Assembly: GCA_958450325.1 (NCBI GenBank)
Contig: OY288243.1
Location: 42,821,378-42,885,377 of the forward strand
Length of the DNA stretch: 64,000 nt
Direction of reading: 5' to 3'
Source of the DNA: Agrostemma githago
Lineage: Eukaryota > Streptophyta > Magnoliopsida > Caryophyllales > Caryophyllaceae
A program made the position numbers and the translations under genes. The number at the start of each line of letters is the position of its first letter. The stretch's first letter is position 1. The notes under the pieces were generated by a model. The model worked only from the letters and a program-made list of their open reading frames with translations. It made no database searches and had not been told where the DNA came from. Below, one piece after another: positions 55,566 to 64,000 of the stretch.

Positions 55566-55763
55566 TCAAACCGCTTCAACATAATGTATTTATTTAGTTT
55601 CCTCCTCGAATCATAATTCAAAATGACCAATTATTGTTATCGATTTTAAAACATGAGCGAATCTAGAGTAACAAATTTAAACAATCTTGAAAATCGAAAA
55701 CTAATTCAAACTAAACATTCAAACAATGAGCAAATTGGGAATCACAGTTACAGGCATACAGAA

Positions 55764-56291
55764 TTAACATGAGAAATCAATGGATGAGATGAAGGACAGA
55801 GTAATTGAAATTGGAATCATACTCTTGACCTGGCGGAAGCTGCGATCGAGCTGAGCTCGGCCAATTTCGAGGATCTCGGAAACTTGATCACCGGTGGCCG
55901 CAGCCTTATCGAAGTAATCCTGCAAGCTCTCCACAATCTCCTTCAAATCCTTGTGCCTCACGACAATCCTCATATTCTCACTCCCACACACCTCCTTCCC
56001 GTTCTTCCACTTCATCTACGTCGTTCCGTCCTCCGACCTGTTCTCGTCCACTCTCTCCATCCTGGTCACCGCTGCCGGCCGGTTTATCGAACTGGTCGCC
56101 GTCTCGCTTCTCACCGACGACGAGTCAAAGTTCGATCGGGACGCTCCGGATCTCGTCTCTCTCTCGTCGTCGCCTTCCACGTCACCGGTGATGTGGCTGA
56201 CGACATCGTCGTCCGTGTCCGACGTGGAGGTGCTGTTGTGGTCCCCCCACTCGCTGCAGTGAATCTTTTCCCCCTCTCTCCTCCTCCACAT
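55764..56291 (-). pseudogene. Captured plant gene fragment, DUF630/DUF632 (NRG2-like) family
   Basis: Minus-strand frames 56291-56016 and 56015-55764 are the same frame separated by one TAG. The first reads an acidic, Ser/Thr-rich stretch (WGDHNSTSTSDTDDDVVSHI...). The second begins the conserved part: MRIVVRHKDLKEIVESLQDY, then FDKAAATGDQVSEILEIGRA and QLDRSFRQ. That pattern fits the start of the DUF632 domain of plant NRG2-like nuclear/plasma-membrane proteins. The exon ends at CGCCAG followed by GTCAAG, a proper splice donor, so genomic DNA with intron was captured, not cDNA. GC content is much higher than the flanks. The single stop and the missing rest of the gene make it a fragment. The family match is from memory and unchecked. 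Confidence 0.6.
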
Positions 56292-56742
56292 TCGTCACCA
56301 CATTGGCATAATATTATTATTTTTGTTTTTATTTATTTATTTTATTAATATTGATTATATTAATAATATTGAAAGAAGAAATGGCGTGAAAAGGAAGCAA
56401 AAGCACGGAGAGAGAGACAGCAATAACAATAGAAAAGAACATGACTACAATTGTTTTGTGAGGGAAGAGTTTAGGCTGAGAGAGTTTAGGCTTTGGCATA
56501 GGGTTTTGAGTTTTTGACTTCTGACATATCTAACTTCTATTTATATTCTATATACATAGGTTTTATTTTAGCCCATGTCTATAATTTATAGACATAGGTT
56601 ATGATTTTGACCTATGTATATTCTCCTTTATATACATGGATTTTTCCAATAACCTATGTCTATTAAAAATAGATGTAGGGTATTTTTTTAACCTATGTCT
56701 ATTAGGTGATGTCTATGACCAATTTTGTGGTAGTGTCATATA

Positions 56743-56833
56743 CTCCCTCCGATTTTTAATAATCTTTCTCTTTGTTTAATATATGTGAGAATTAATTTAA
56801 TCAAAGAGGAAGATAAATAAAGATTGGAGGAGG
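56743..56833. mobile_element. Stowaway-type MITE, 91 bp
   Basis: The ends CTCCCTCCGATTTTTAATAA and the inverse of AATAAAGATTGGAGGAGG form a hairpin flanked by TA (56741-56742 and 56834-56835). It inserted four bases outside the CACTA element's right duplication. Confidence 0.88.
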
Positions 56834-56835
56834 TA

Positions 56836-58420
56836 TAATTCAAGAATATTACCACATTCGAGAATAAATTCGAGATACTACCACATTCGTAGATGATCAT
56901 AAATATAGAATATTCTTCTAAATTATGTCATATATGTATGGTGCATAATATTGATTATATAATATATATATATATATAGTAATAAAGTGATATAAAATAA
57001 TATAATAATATATAATTTGACTCAATTTTGTAAAATGATTGATACGGATTTATGATGATGTATGATTTATGATTGCTTATCTAATGAATAATATTGCTAC
57101 TAATTAACTAGATTAGAGAAAATAATACCAAGTTCGTAGATGATAATTATTATGAGATATACTTTCAAATTTATTTTTGTTAATTGATTGATTGATTTAT
57201 TAATTGCGCAAATATAGTTGATTATTGATTGATTGATTGATTAGATTATATTCCATATAATTGAAACTTACATAACTCATTCGTCATATATTTAATCCGT
57301 GCACATTTCACATACAAACATCATTCTACGTTCTCTTCTATAGTATACTTAATAGTCTTTGAATTTTCTAATCTTTTTATTTTATTTACACTATACCCAA
57401 AAAATGGCCGCCTCCCAGTCCTGACGTTTCAAAATGGTCGGTGACATTAATGACACCAAGGAGACGTGAAGAATCAGTGTAAGAGTCATTAGGATGTATT
57501 CCGTACCGGCTTGGAATAATCCAAATGAATTTAGTCGGTTTGAAATGATCCTACTTGATGAGAAGGTATAAATTACATGTAACACGTTTTCAACATTTAT
57601 ATTTTTAAATATTGACTACACATTAACTTATCTTATGATTAGACTTCTCACATAATCTCAAGATACAAGCTTCTTTCCGAGATAGACTAATAAGACAGTT
57701 CCAATCTCAGATTCGTGAGGGAAATCTCTACAACATTTCTAATTTTGTGGTGCAAGAAAACAAGGATCACAAAATTTCATTCAATTCAATTCATATTTTA
57801 ATCTCTACAAAATTTCAATGATAATCAAGATATAATCGTGTAATCTCATTCAATTCATATTTTAATATTTTAATGAATATGTTTTTTTACAAAGCTTATT
57901 TTATAGTAATTTTTGCTTGATTATTTAATTAAAGTTTTTTTTTTCTTCACAAAACCAATATTCGCAAATCAAAATTCATTATTTTATATATTGAGGTCAT
58001 TTGTAAATTTAATTAACAAATTATAAAATAGCATAATACTCCAAATATTATTAGATAAAAAATAACTCCAAATATTTACATATTAAAATCAAAATGTCAA
58101 AGTATTTTATATACTCCGTAATTTTTTTCATCATCAAGATTTTATATTTGTTTACAATACGTAGACTTCAATAATATGAGACACTTATATTTTGTCACAA
58201 AAATAAATAAATTATGTCATAGATATATACGAATTATATTTTTTAATATATAGCCAATACATACGGAGCACATGATAATTTTATTTATTGAATAGTTTTT
58301 CTTCTAATTTTACATAAATATTGACTTTGACTTGAATTTGGATTAAATGTAGTAATTGTTTCCTTATTTGAGTGAATTTATTTGTTTCCTTATTAAATGT
58401 AGTAATTTTATTTGTTTCCT
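56836..58420. other. AT-rich spacer, no gene seen
   Basis: Very AT-rich sequence with a (TA)n run near 56958-56978 and GATTGATTGATT repeats near 57184-57242. One GC-richer patch at 57400-57570 holds a 64-codon minus-strand frame that I do not recognise. Confidence 0.55.
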
Positions 58421-58423
58421 TAT

Positions 58424-58465
58424 ACTAAGTATAGATCCCGTGGTATATGCACGGTATATATGCAA
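58424..58465 (-). other. Degenerate Helitron-like 3' terminus (reverse)
   Basis: The inverse reads ACCGTGCATATACCACGGG, then ATCTATACTTAG, resembling the termini ending at 53743 and 59166 but with a mismatched hairpin and no exact CTAG. Confidence 0.4.
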
Positions 58466-58762
58466 ATTCATTTTATAGATATTCTAAGATTGTTATAAAT
58501 TTTAGTATACACGTGTAGTTGATAGTATTTTATAGATATTCTATTAGTAAGTGCCTTTGTCGTACATTTTGATTTACTACAAAGTAATTTTGCATTAAAT
58601 GTAGTAATTTTACATAAATATGGTCATATCCTTAAATCTTTTATTTGTTTCCTTATTTGAGTGATAATAATTTGGAGGTAAAAAACTTCATGAGAAGTTG
58701 ACACCTCATCAATTTCATTTTTGTTATACCATAAAAAAATAGTATAAATCTTTTTTTATGTA

Positions 58763-59166
58763 TCATCCCCTATATACTAAAAAAATAACAACTTTCCAAA
58801 ATTTTCCCTCCAAAATGCATTATTTCTAAAGATGGAAGTTAAACAAAGAATACTTTAAAATAAATTGGTAACTCATTACATTTCATGGATGATGATAAAA
58901 TCATCAAAATGGTAAATTTATAGTATAGCCATTCTTAGATTCACACTAGAAAAATATATTCGGTTCTTTTTTCTAAATAACAATTTTGTTTTTCGAGTTG
59001 AATCTCTAAACATTAATTTTTATGAAAATGTGGAAATAGTCGAATTTCTATTTCATACAATTAGTATTTAAAATGTGGAAATAGTCCAATTTCTATTTCA
59101 TATAATTAGTATGCTACAAAGTAAATTTTATGTATACCGTGCATTTATGCACGGAGTCTACACTAG
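58763..59166 (+). mobile_element. Candidate short non-autonomous Helitron, about 0.4 kb
   Basis: The 3' end has the hairpin CCGTGCATTTATGCACGG (59137-59154), eight bases, CTAG (59163-59166) and then a host T. A plausible 5' end is TCATCCCCTATATACTAAAA at 58763, preceded by A, giving the A/T insertion site expected. No coding capacity. The 3' end is strong, the 5' end is a guess. Confidence 0.5.
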
Positions 59167-59169
59167 TTA

Positions 59170-59618
59170 TACTAATTAATTAAAATTATTCTCTCTTATA
59201 CTAAGAGAATAAGAGTGACTAAAATTGTGCTGACATGTCAACATGAGACACAAATATTTCACGTCCAATGTTATCGTCATCTATAAATGATAAATGTAAA
59301 TAAAAATATCTTATCAACTTATACGGTATAATCAGTATGATAGACTCATACGAGTATATTATACGAAGTATAATCTTTACATATAATTGGTAATTTTACT
59401 TATATTAAATTGTACATATTACTATTGTATTATATTATGATAATTTATACAAATTAATGAGTATATAATACCATACGTACAAACTACAAAATTACCATAC
59501 ATATTATTCCCTATATACATATGATGAGAGGATGTGACAATCATTAAGAACATAGGAATATTAAAATTAATACAATATATTTTATAAAAGTTTTAAGAAC
59601 ATTATTATTTAATACTAT
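59170..59618. other. AT-rich spacer
   Basis: It includes TCTCTTATACTAAGAGAATA at 59194-59213, similar to 52069, perhaps a Helitron 5' end. No gene seen. Confidence 0.5.
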
Positions 59619-60293
59619 TGATTGGGGTCGGCAGCCTGTCAAGTAATCGCCTGCTGGGCAGGCCCTAGGAGGATCCCTGTCAAGCTCAAAAGGCCAATCC
59701 CTGGCAAGAAACCAAAACAGAAGCATAAAACGCTAAGAATGGTAGTCGGCCGCTGAGACCGCAAGCCAACACAGCCTGCTGGAGCCTAGCGGCCACTGCA
59801 TGAAGTCCGCCTGCCCTGGGGAAGTCCCTGGCCGACAGGGTCAGGACCCCCAGGGGCCCTCCCGTCATTTCGCCTAAGGTAATTAGGAATGGGTGGATAA
59901 GAAGCCGCCACTTGTCACTTCCTTATCCAACCATTCCTCTCCCACTTCTCTTTCTTATGGGAAGGTATAAATACTCAACCCTTTCCCACAAGAGAGGAGG
60001 GGATTTTCTCTCTCTAGACTCTCACTCCTAAAAAAGCCACCTAGTTCCTCACGAGCTAGGGTCATCAAGGCATTCCACGGACTAACTTAGGCATCGGAGA
60101 GGGTTCCCTCGGACAACCTCCGAGGCCCTGTGCGTTCATTGTGCAGGGAGCAGACCAACTCCGCCGGGAAGGTCCGATCGAGGGAGCGGGACAAAGGAGA
60201 GGTTTAAGGAAATCAGACGATCGATAGTTCACCGACAACCCGATTACTCTGCCCGGATCAAAAGTCGGGCTAATTGTTTCCGTGACCGGAACA
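59619..60293 (+). repeat. 5' LTR of the Tat-lineage element
   Basis: The end at ...CCGGAACA, directly before the primer site, is firm. The start at TGATTGGGGTCGG is inferred from the jump from AT-rich flank to GC-richer sequence. A TATA box lies at 59966-59973. Minus-strand frames inside (59544-60358) are shadows. Confidence 0.7.
59966..59973 (+). promoter_or_regulatory. TATA box of the Tat-lineage LTR
   Basis: TATAAATA in GGGAAGGTATAAATACTCAA, followed by a CT-rich leader (TTTTCTCTCTCTAG). Confidence 0.75.
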
Positions 60294-60314
60294 ATTTGGC
60301 GCCGTCTGTGGGGA
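60294..60314 (+). other. Primer-binding site of the Tat-lineage element
   Basis: TTTGGCGCCGTCTGTGGGGA follows the LTR by one base; this form is characteristic of Tat-group elements. The cognate tRNA was not checked. Confidence 0.8.
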
Positions 60315-60506
60315 AGATAACGGTTGTGCTCACGAGTTACCCACAAAAAATCAACCATTCCTAATCACAAAAAACTAAGACAATCAAATTAATCATGCCA
60401 TAAATCATTGACACCAGTACAGGGGCGGGTCCGACGGTCCCACCGGTGACCCCCCCTGTATGGTATCCCACAGCCTGAGAGGATTCCTCCCGCCACGATC
60501 CTGGGG

Positions 60507-63233
60507 GTGGGGGGAACCAATCTCCTAGGCGTACCGAGCGCTGCTGCAGCGCCTGAGCTGGGGACACACCCAGGGCACACTCTAAATCTGACCTCAGCTC
60601 AGATGGCGCAGACAGCCGCTTTCTTCTCTGCAATGCTGAACCAGGAGTTTACTCCTGGGGATCTGGTAGGCAGGGTCGCGTCGACCCCCACGCAGCCACC
60701 CTCAATAAGCAAGGATGGAGCTGGGGGCACGAAGCGGACCGCCGCCAGAAATGCTCAGAGGAAAGCAAGAAGGACGGCCCAAGTGTACGCGCAAGTGCAA
60801 AGGCGTATCACAACAGGCAGCCCAGAACTACCCGCTCAACAGCAGGCATTCTCCATTCATACAACAGAATCTGCGTCTGGAGAACAGAGAGGCTTATCCC
60901 GGGAATTGCAGGAGAGGATGAGGCCCAGGGAGCCCATGTCAAGGTGCCTGGGAGAGAAGCCAGGCGGGGTTTTCTCCAGGTTAACACCGGCTGTCAAAGA
61001 ACAGTCAGCCCCCGGTTTATCCCAAAGCCTGCAATCCAGGCTCAACCGCGGGCAACCGCTTGAATCTAAGCATCACCAGGGAGAGAACCTCTGCCACTCC
61101 CAGAGGAAGAGACCCAGGCAGATTTCCCCTGAAACAGAAGATGAAGCAGCAAGTAGGCCGCCTCCAAGGCACCGCTCCCCCAGTACAAGGAAACCGACCC
61201 ATAGACAATGGGATTCTTACGGTAAACAGTCTGGGGAAAGCAGGTCACGACTGGTAGGCAGGCCCACAAAAACCCCACTTCATCTTGAGGTACAAGAATA
61301 CCCCATTCCAAAAATTAAGATGCCCACCATTAAGTTTGATGGGACAACAGACCCTAAAGACCACCTGGCGGCATTCGAGAGCCACATGGGCATGTACGAT
61401 GTGGATGACGCCATCTGGTGCAAAGTTTTCCCAACCACCTTGGTAGGACTCGCACAAGGATGGTTCAGAGATCTCCGCCAAGGATCAATCAAATTCTTCA
61501 TAGAGTTGGCCGAGATCTTCCTCGAACAATATGCTGGGAATAAACGAAGACGCCTCACTCGCTTTGATCTTATGACCCTAAAACAGAAAAAGGGTGAAAG
61601 TGTAAGGGAGTACCTGAGGAGGTTTGACCTATCCTACCAGCAGGTCAGGGAGATCGATGATTCCACCGCTGCCTACGCCCTGACAATCTCCCTGCTTCCA
61701 GGAGAAATGAAAAATCAGATGATCAGGGCCCAGCCAGAAACCTTGGCCATGGCCAGGAAAATTGCTGAAGGATTCATTCTGCAGGAAGAGTTCCATAGCC
61801 TGCCAGATACCCCTGCAAGCCAAACAAAGCCGCAGGGAGGACCGCAGGGTGGGCGTGGCAGAAGTGAGCCGGGCAAGCAGAGAGAGGAGGGAGACACTCC
61901 CAAAAAAGAACGTACCGCATACCAACCAAGATTCGACAGCTACACGGCCCTCAATAGGCCGAGAGCAGAAATCTTCGAGTTAGAAAAAGAAACAGCAAAA
62001 TGGTCTCGTCCAAACAAGCCTCGCAGCCCAAAGGGAGACCCCAAAAAATGCTGCACGTTCCGTGACTACATAGGCCATACCACAGAGGAATGTCGGTACT
62101 TAAAAGACGAAATTGAAAAACTAATAAGAAACGGCTGGCTGAGTAACTATGCAGCAAGAAACAAACCCCAGAAAGAGGTAGTAGACAAACCTGAGGGCTC
62201 AGCCCAAAATCGCATGGTCATCCATGTAGTTTCCGGGGATGCAGAGGGACGGACCAGCAGGCGCAGCCAGAAAAGGCAGATCCGCGAGCTGAGGAACCAA
62301 ATTTGCTCCGCCGAAAAGGCAGGCAGCCCAAGGGGCACTACCCTAAGCATCACCCCTGAGGATGCGGGGAGAGTCGTGTACCCACATAGTGACCCTTTGG
62401 TCTTAACCCTGGAAATCAACAATCATATTGTTAAGAGGTGTATGGTGGACACTGGCGCCTACACAAACCTCTTATACAAAGATGCTTTTGAGAGGATGAA
62501 CCTTGAGAAAAGGCACCTAAAGCCAGCCCCCGGATCTTTGTATGGATTCAATGGAGCAGGCATGCTACCCATGGGAGTCATCGATCTGCCCGTCACGTTC
62601 GGGGAGGGGACCTCAGCAAGAAATATCAGGGCTTCATTTGTTGTGGTGGATGCCAAATCCGCGTATAACGCCCTGATTGGCAGAGCCAACCTGGATGAAA
62701 TAGAAGCTGCCGTATCAATTAGGGCCCTCACCGTAGCCTATGTAACTGACTTTGGCATGGAGGGGAAGGTCCACGGGGATCAGGAGTCGGCCAGACACTG
62801 CTATTCCGTGGCCCTGCAGGCCCATGAGATAGAAAGAAAAGGGAAGAGAAAAGCCCAGTGCTCTCCTAGCAGGGAAGGTGAGATTCCGACTACCCAGCAA
62901 GAGCCAGTCCGCCTGGAGCCCGAAGGGGAGAGCATGCTAGTGGACTTAGAGCCAGAGAGGCAGGTCCTCATAGGGGCCGACCTGGAGGAGTCCTATCAAA
63001 AGGAACTAATTGCGGTCCTAAGAGAAAACAGGGATGTATTCGCCTACTCTGCAGACGAAATGCCCAGGGTCGACCCAACATTTATTGTTCACAAGCTGAA
63101 CATCAGTCCGGAGGCTCGCTCTGTAAAGCACAAGAAGAGGAACATGTTCGTAGAAAAAGATGCGGCAATAAAGGAAGAAATAGACAAACTCCTGAAGGCA
63201 GACTTCATCGAAGTCTGTGATTACCCAGAATAG
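60507..63233 (+). CDS. gag-pro: Gag-protease and start of RT of the Tat-lineage element (908 aa to a TAG)
   Basis: Residues 1-240 are a Gln/Arg-rich head of low complexity. The Retrotrans_gag core starts near residue 270 (IKMPTIKFDGTTDPKDHLAA) and includes WFRDLRQGSIKFFIELAEIF and EYLRRFDLSYQQV. A diverged zinc knuckle reads CTFRDYIGHTTEEC (residues about 513-526). The protease motif is MVDTGAYTNLLY (about 647-658). The ORF ends in the RT fingers (KADFIEVCDYPE) at a TAG that likely replaced a Trp codon. The ATG used is the first in frame after the primer site; a later Met (60603) is possible. The ORF has no frame break for 908 codons, so this copy is fairly young. Confidence 0.88.
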   Translation: MGGTNLLGVPSAAAAPELGTHPGHTLNLTSAQMAQTAAFFSAMLNQEFTPGDLVGRVASTPTQPPSISKDGAGGTKRTAARNAQRKARRTAQVYAQVQRRITTGSPELPAQQQAFSIHTTESASGEQRGLSRELQERMRPREPMSRCLGEKPGGVFSRLTPAVKEQSAPGLSQSLQSRLNRGQPLESKHHQGENLCHSQRKRPRQISPETEDEAASRPPPRHRSPSTRKPTHRQWDSYGKQSGESRSRLVGRPTKTPLHLEVQEYPIPKIKMPTIKFDGTTDPKDHLAAFESHMGMYDVDDAIWCKVFPTTLVGLAQGWFRDLRQGSIKFFIELAEIFLEQYAGNKRRRLTRFDLMTLKQKKGESVREYLRRFDLSYQQVREIDDSTAAYALTISLLPGEMKNQMIRAQPETLAMARKIAEGFILQEEFHSLPDTPASQTKPQGGPQGGRGRSEPGKQREEGDTPKKERTAYQPRFDSYTALNRPRAEIFELEKETAKWSRPNKPRSPKGDPKKCCTFRDYIGHTTEECRYLKDEIEKLIRNGWLSNYAARNKPQKEVVDKPEGSAQNRMVIHVVSGDAEGRTSRRSQKRQIRELRNQICSAEKAGSPRGTTLSITPEDAGRVVYPHSDPLVLTLEINNHIVKRCMVDTGAYTNLLYKDAFERMNLEKRHLKPAPGSLYGFNGAGMLPMGVIDLPVTFGEGTSARNIRASFVVVDAKSAYNALIGRANLDEIEAAVSIRALTVAYVTDFGMEGKVHGDQESARHCYSVALQAHEIERKGKRKAQCSPSREGEIPTTQQEPVRLEPEGESMLVDLEPERQVLIGADLEESYQKELIAVLRENRDVFAYSADEMPRVDPTFIVHKLNISPEARSVKHKKRNMFVEKDAAIKEEIDKLLKADFIEVCDYPE

Positions 63234-64000
63234 CTGGCAAACGTTGTCATGGTAAAAAATCATCAGGCGCATGGAGAATGTGCGTAGATTTTACCAATCT
63301 CAACAAGGCCTTCCCTAAGGACTGCTACCCTCTGCCCAGAATAGATCAGCTAGTAGACGCCACTAGTGGATACACCACGCTGAGTTTTCTTGATGCTTTC
63401 TCAGGGTACCACCAAGTGTACCTCTGGCAGCCAGACAGAGTGAGGTGCGCCTTCATAACCAGCCATGGCACCTACATGTACAAGATGATGCCATTTGGAC
63501 TGAAGAATGCAGGCGCCACTTACCAGCGGTTGGTAGACAGGGTCTTCAAAAACCAAAAAGGAAGAAACATAGAGGCCTATGTTGACGATGCGATCGTCAA
63601 AAGTAAGGGGGACAAGGAACATCTAATAGACCTTCAAGAGACCTTCACTTCCCTGCGGTCATACAAGATGAAGCTGAACCCGTAAAAATGCACATTCGGG
63701 GTCCAATCCGGGAAATTCCTAGGTTTTTTGGTCAGCTCCCGGGGGATAGACGCCAACCCTGAGAAAATTCAGGCGGTCCTAGACCTCCCGGAGCCTAAAA
63801 CCATCAAGGACATTCAGAGGCTGACAGGCAGAATGGCCGCCCTGGCTCGGTTCATCGCCAGATCAGCGGACAAGTCCACCCCTTTCTTCAAAATATTAAA
63901 AGGCAACAAACAGTTCAAATGGGAAGACGAACAGAAAAAAGCCTTCAAACAATTGAAGGATCACCTGAAAAAACTCCCTACCCTGGCAAGACCGGTAGCC
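63234..64000 (+). pseudogene. pol: Reverse transcriptase and start of RNase H, Tat-lineage element (broken)
   Basis: After the TAG at 63231-63233, a frameshift near the A-run at 63252-63257 is needed to reach CVDFTNLNKAFPKDCYPLPR, SFLDAFSGYHQV, MPFGLKNAGATYQRLVDRVF and the catalytic YVDDAIVKSK. A second stop (TAA at about 63683-63685) replaces the Glu of the LNPEKC motif. RT continues (KCTFGVQSGKFLGFLVSSRG) into the connection to RNase H (LTGRMAALARFIARSADKST) at the window end. Confidence 0.88.

Larger units (their letters stand above)
54028..56735. mobile_element. Non-autonomous CACTA element carrying a plant gene fragment (Pack-CACTA)
   Basis: The ends CACTACTACAAAA and its inverse TTTTGTGGTAGTG are flanked by exact TCA duplications (54025-54027 and 56736-56738). 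Both subterminal regions (54045-54330 and 56545-56725) carry many ATAGACATAGGTT / AACCTATGTCTAT motifs. The interior has no transposase; instead a GC-rich coding fragment lies at 55764-56291. The element is 2,708 bp and would need a transposase supplied elsewhere. Confidence 0.92.
59619..64000 (+). mobile_element. Tat-lineage Ty3 LTR retrotransposon, 5' part (runs off the window)
   Basis: A 5' LTR (about 59619-60293), primer site, gag-protease ORF and broken RT follow in order. The style of gag and pol (IKMPTIKFDGTTDPKDHL, VDTGAYTNLLY, YVDDAIVKSK) fits the Tat group (Retand/TatV-like). The interior continues past 64000, so the other LTR and target duplication are not seen. It is a different family from the Tat/Ogre-type element at 12805. 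Confidence 0.85.

Noticed and set aside
55884..56348. 154-codon + strand frame rich in His/Arg/Leu
   Set aside because: Antisense of the captured DUF632-like fragment; the minus strand has the conserved residues and the splice donor.
59544..60633. Minus-strand frames of 60-97 codons over the LTR and leader of the last element
   Set aside because: Opposite to the LTR transcription direction, no similarity seen, located in LTR and leader.
1..64000. Host protein-coding gene, rRNA cluster, organelle DNA insert or a novel defence or biosynthetic system
   Set aside because: Every stretch with coding character could be assigned to a transposon or to a captured fragment; the remaining sequence is AT-rich spacer. 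No plastid or mitochondrial genes were recognised.

Overview
This window is repeat-rich nuclear DNA from a flowering plant, most likely a eudicot. The evidence is the set of plant transposon families (Athila and Tat Ty3 retrotransposons, a large LTR derivative primed by initiator tRNA-Met, CACTA, MULE, hAT, Stowaway, Helitron-like and L1-type LINE sequences) and plant-style exon/intron remnants. The species cannot be fixed from sequence alone; the mix would fit Caryophyllales, but that is a guess. I found no intact host gene, no rRNA, no confident tRNA gene, no CRISPR array and no prokaryotic operon.

Layout. 1-5530 holds small TIR elements. Two copies of one element family lie head to head (1-1280 and 2559-5241), full of TAACA-type repeats; the right copy carries a short FAR1-like domain. 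Between them is a TIR element (1303-2541) that itself holds a hAT MITE. Another MITE lies at 5281-5524.

6212-51034 reads as one Mutator-like element (MULE) of about 4-4.5 kb, blown up to 45 kb by nested insertions. In order these are: a CACTA element with a broken Ulp1-like protease gene (6696-11596); a reverse-oriented solo LTR of a Tat/Ogre-type element (11753-31707); inside it a forward non-autonomous gag-only element of the same family (12805-30333); inside that element's 3' LTR remnant a reverse-oriented large LTR derivative with two nearly identical 3,955-bp LTRs (19627-30090); a LINE scrap (31999-32296); and a reverse-oriented Athila element (33528-48819) with a second LINE scrap in its 3' LTR. 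Target-site duplications support most joints (CTATG, GACAC/GACGC, GTCGG, CACGA, and 15-bp LINE duplications). The MULE transposase gene can be followed across them (32297-33527, then 48820-49746).

51044-59600 is AT-rich with small elements: Helitron-like termini, a tRNA-related SINE-like box pair, two Stowaway MITEs, and a 2.7-kb CACTA element (54028-56735). That CACTA element carries a GC-rich fragment of a plant gene resembling the DUF630/DUF632 (NRG2-like) family. 59619-64000 is the 5' part of another Tat-lineage retrotransposon, cut by the window edge in pol.

The genes here do not form a host pathway; they are parts of transposons. The most notable signals are the order-resolved nest, the gene capture by the CACTA element, and two unrelated LTR families that each place an array of long palindromes just upstream of a TATA-like box. 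Coordinates of element ends were read by eye and may be off by a few bases unless a target duplication is quoted.
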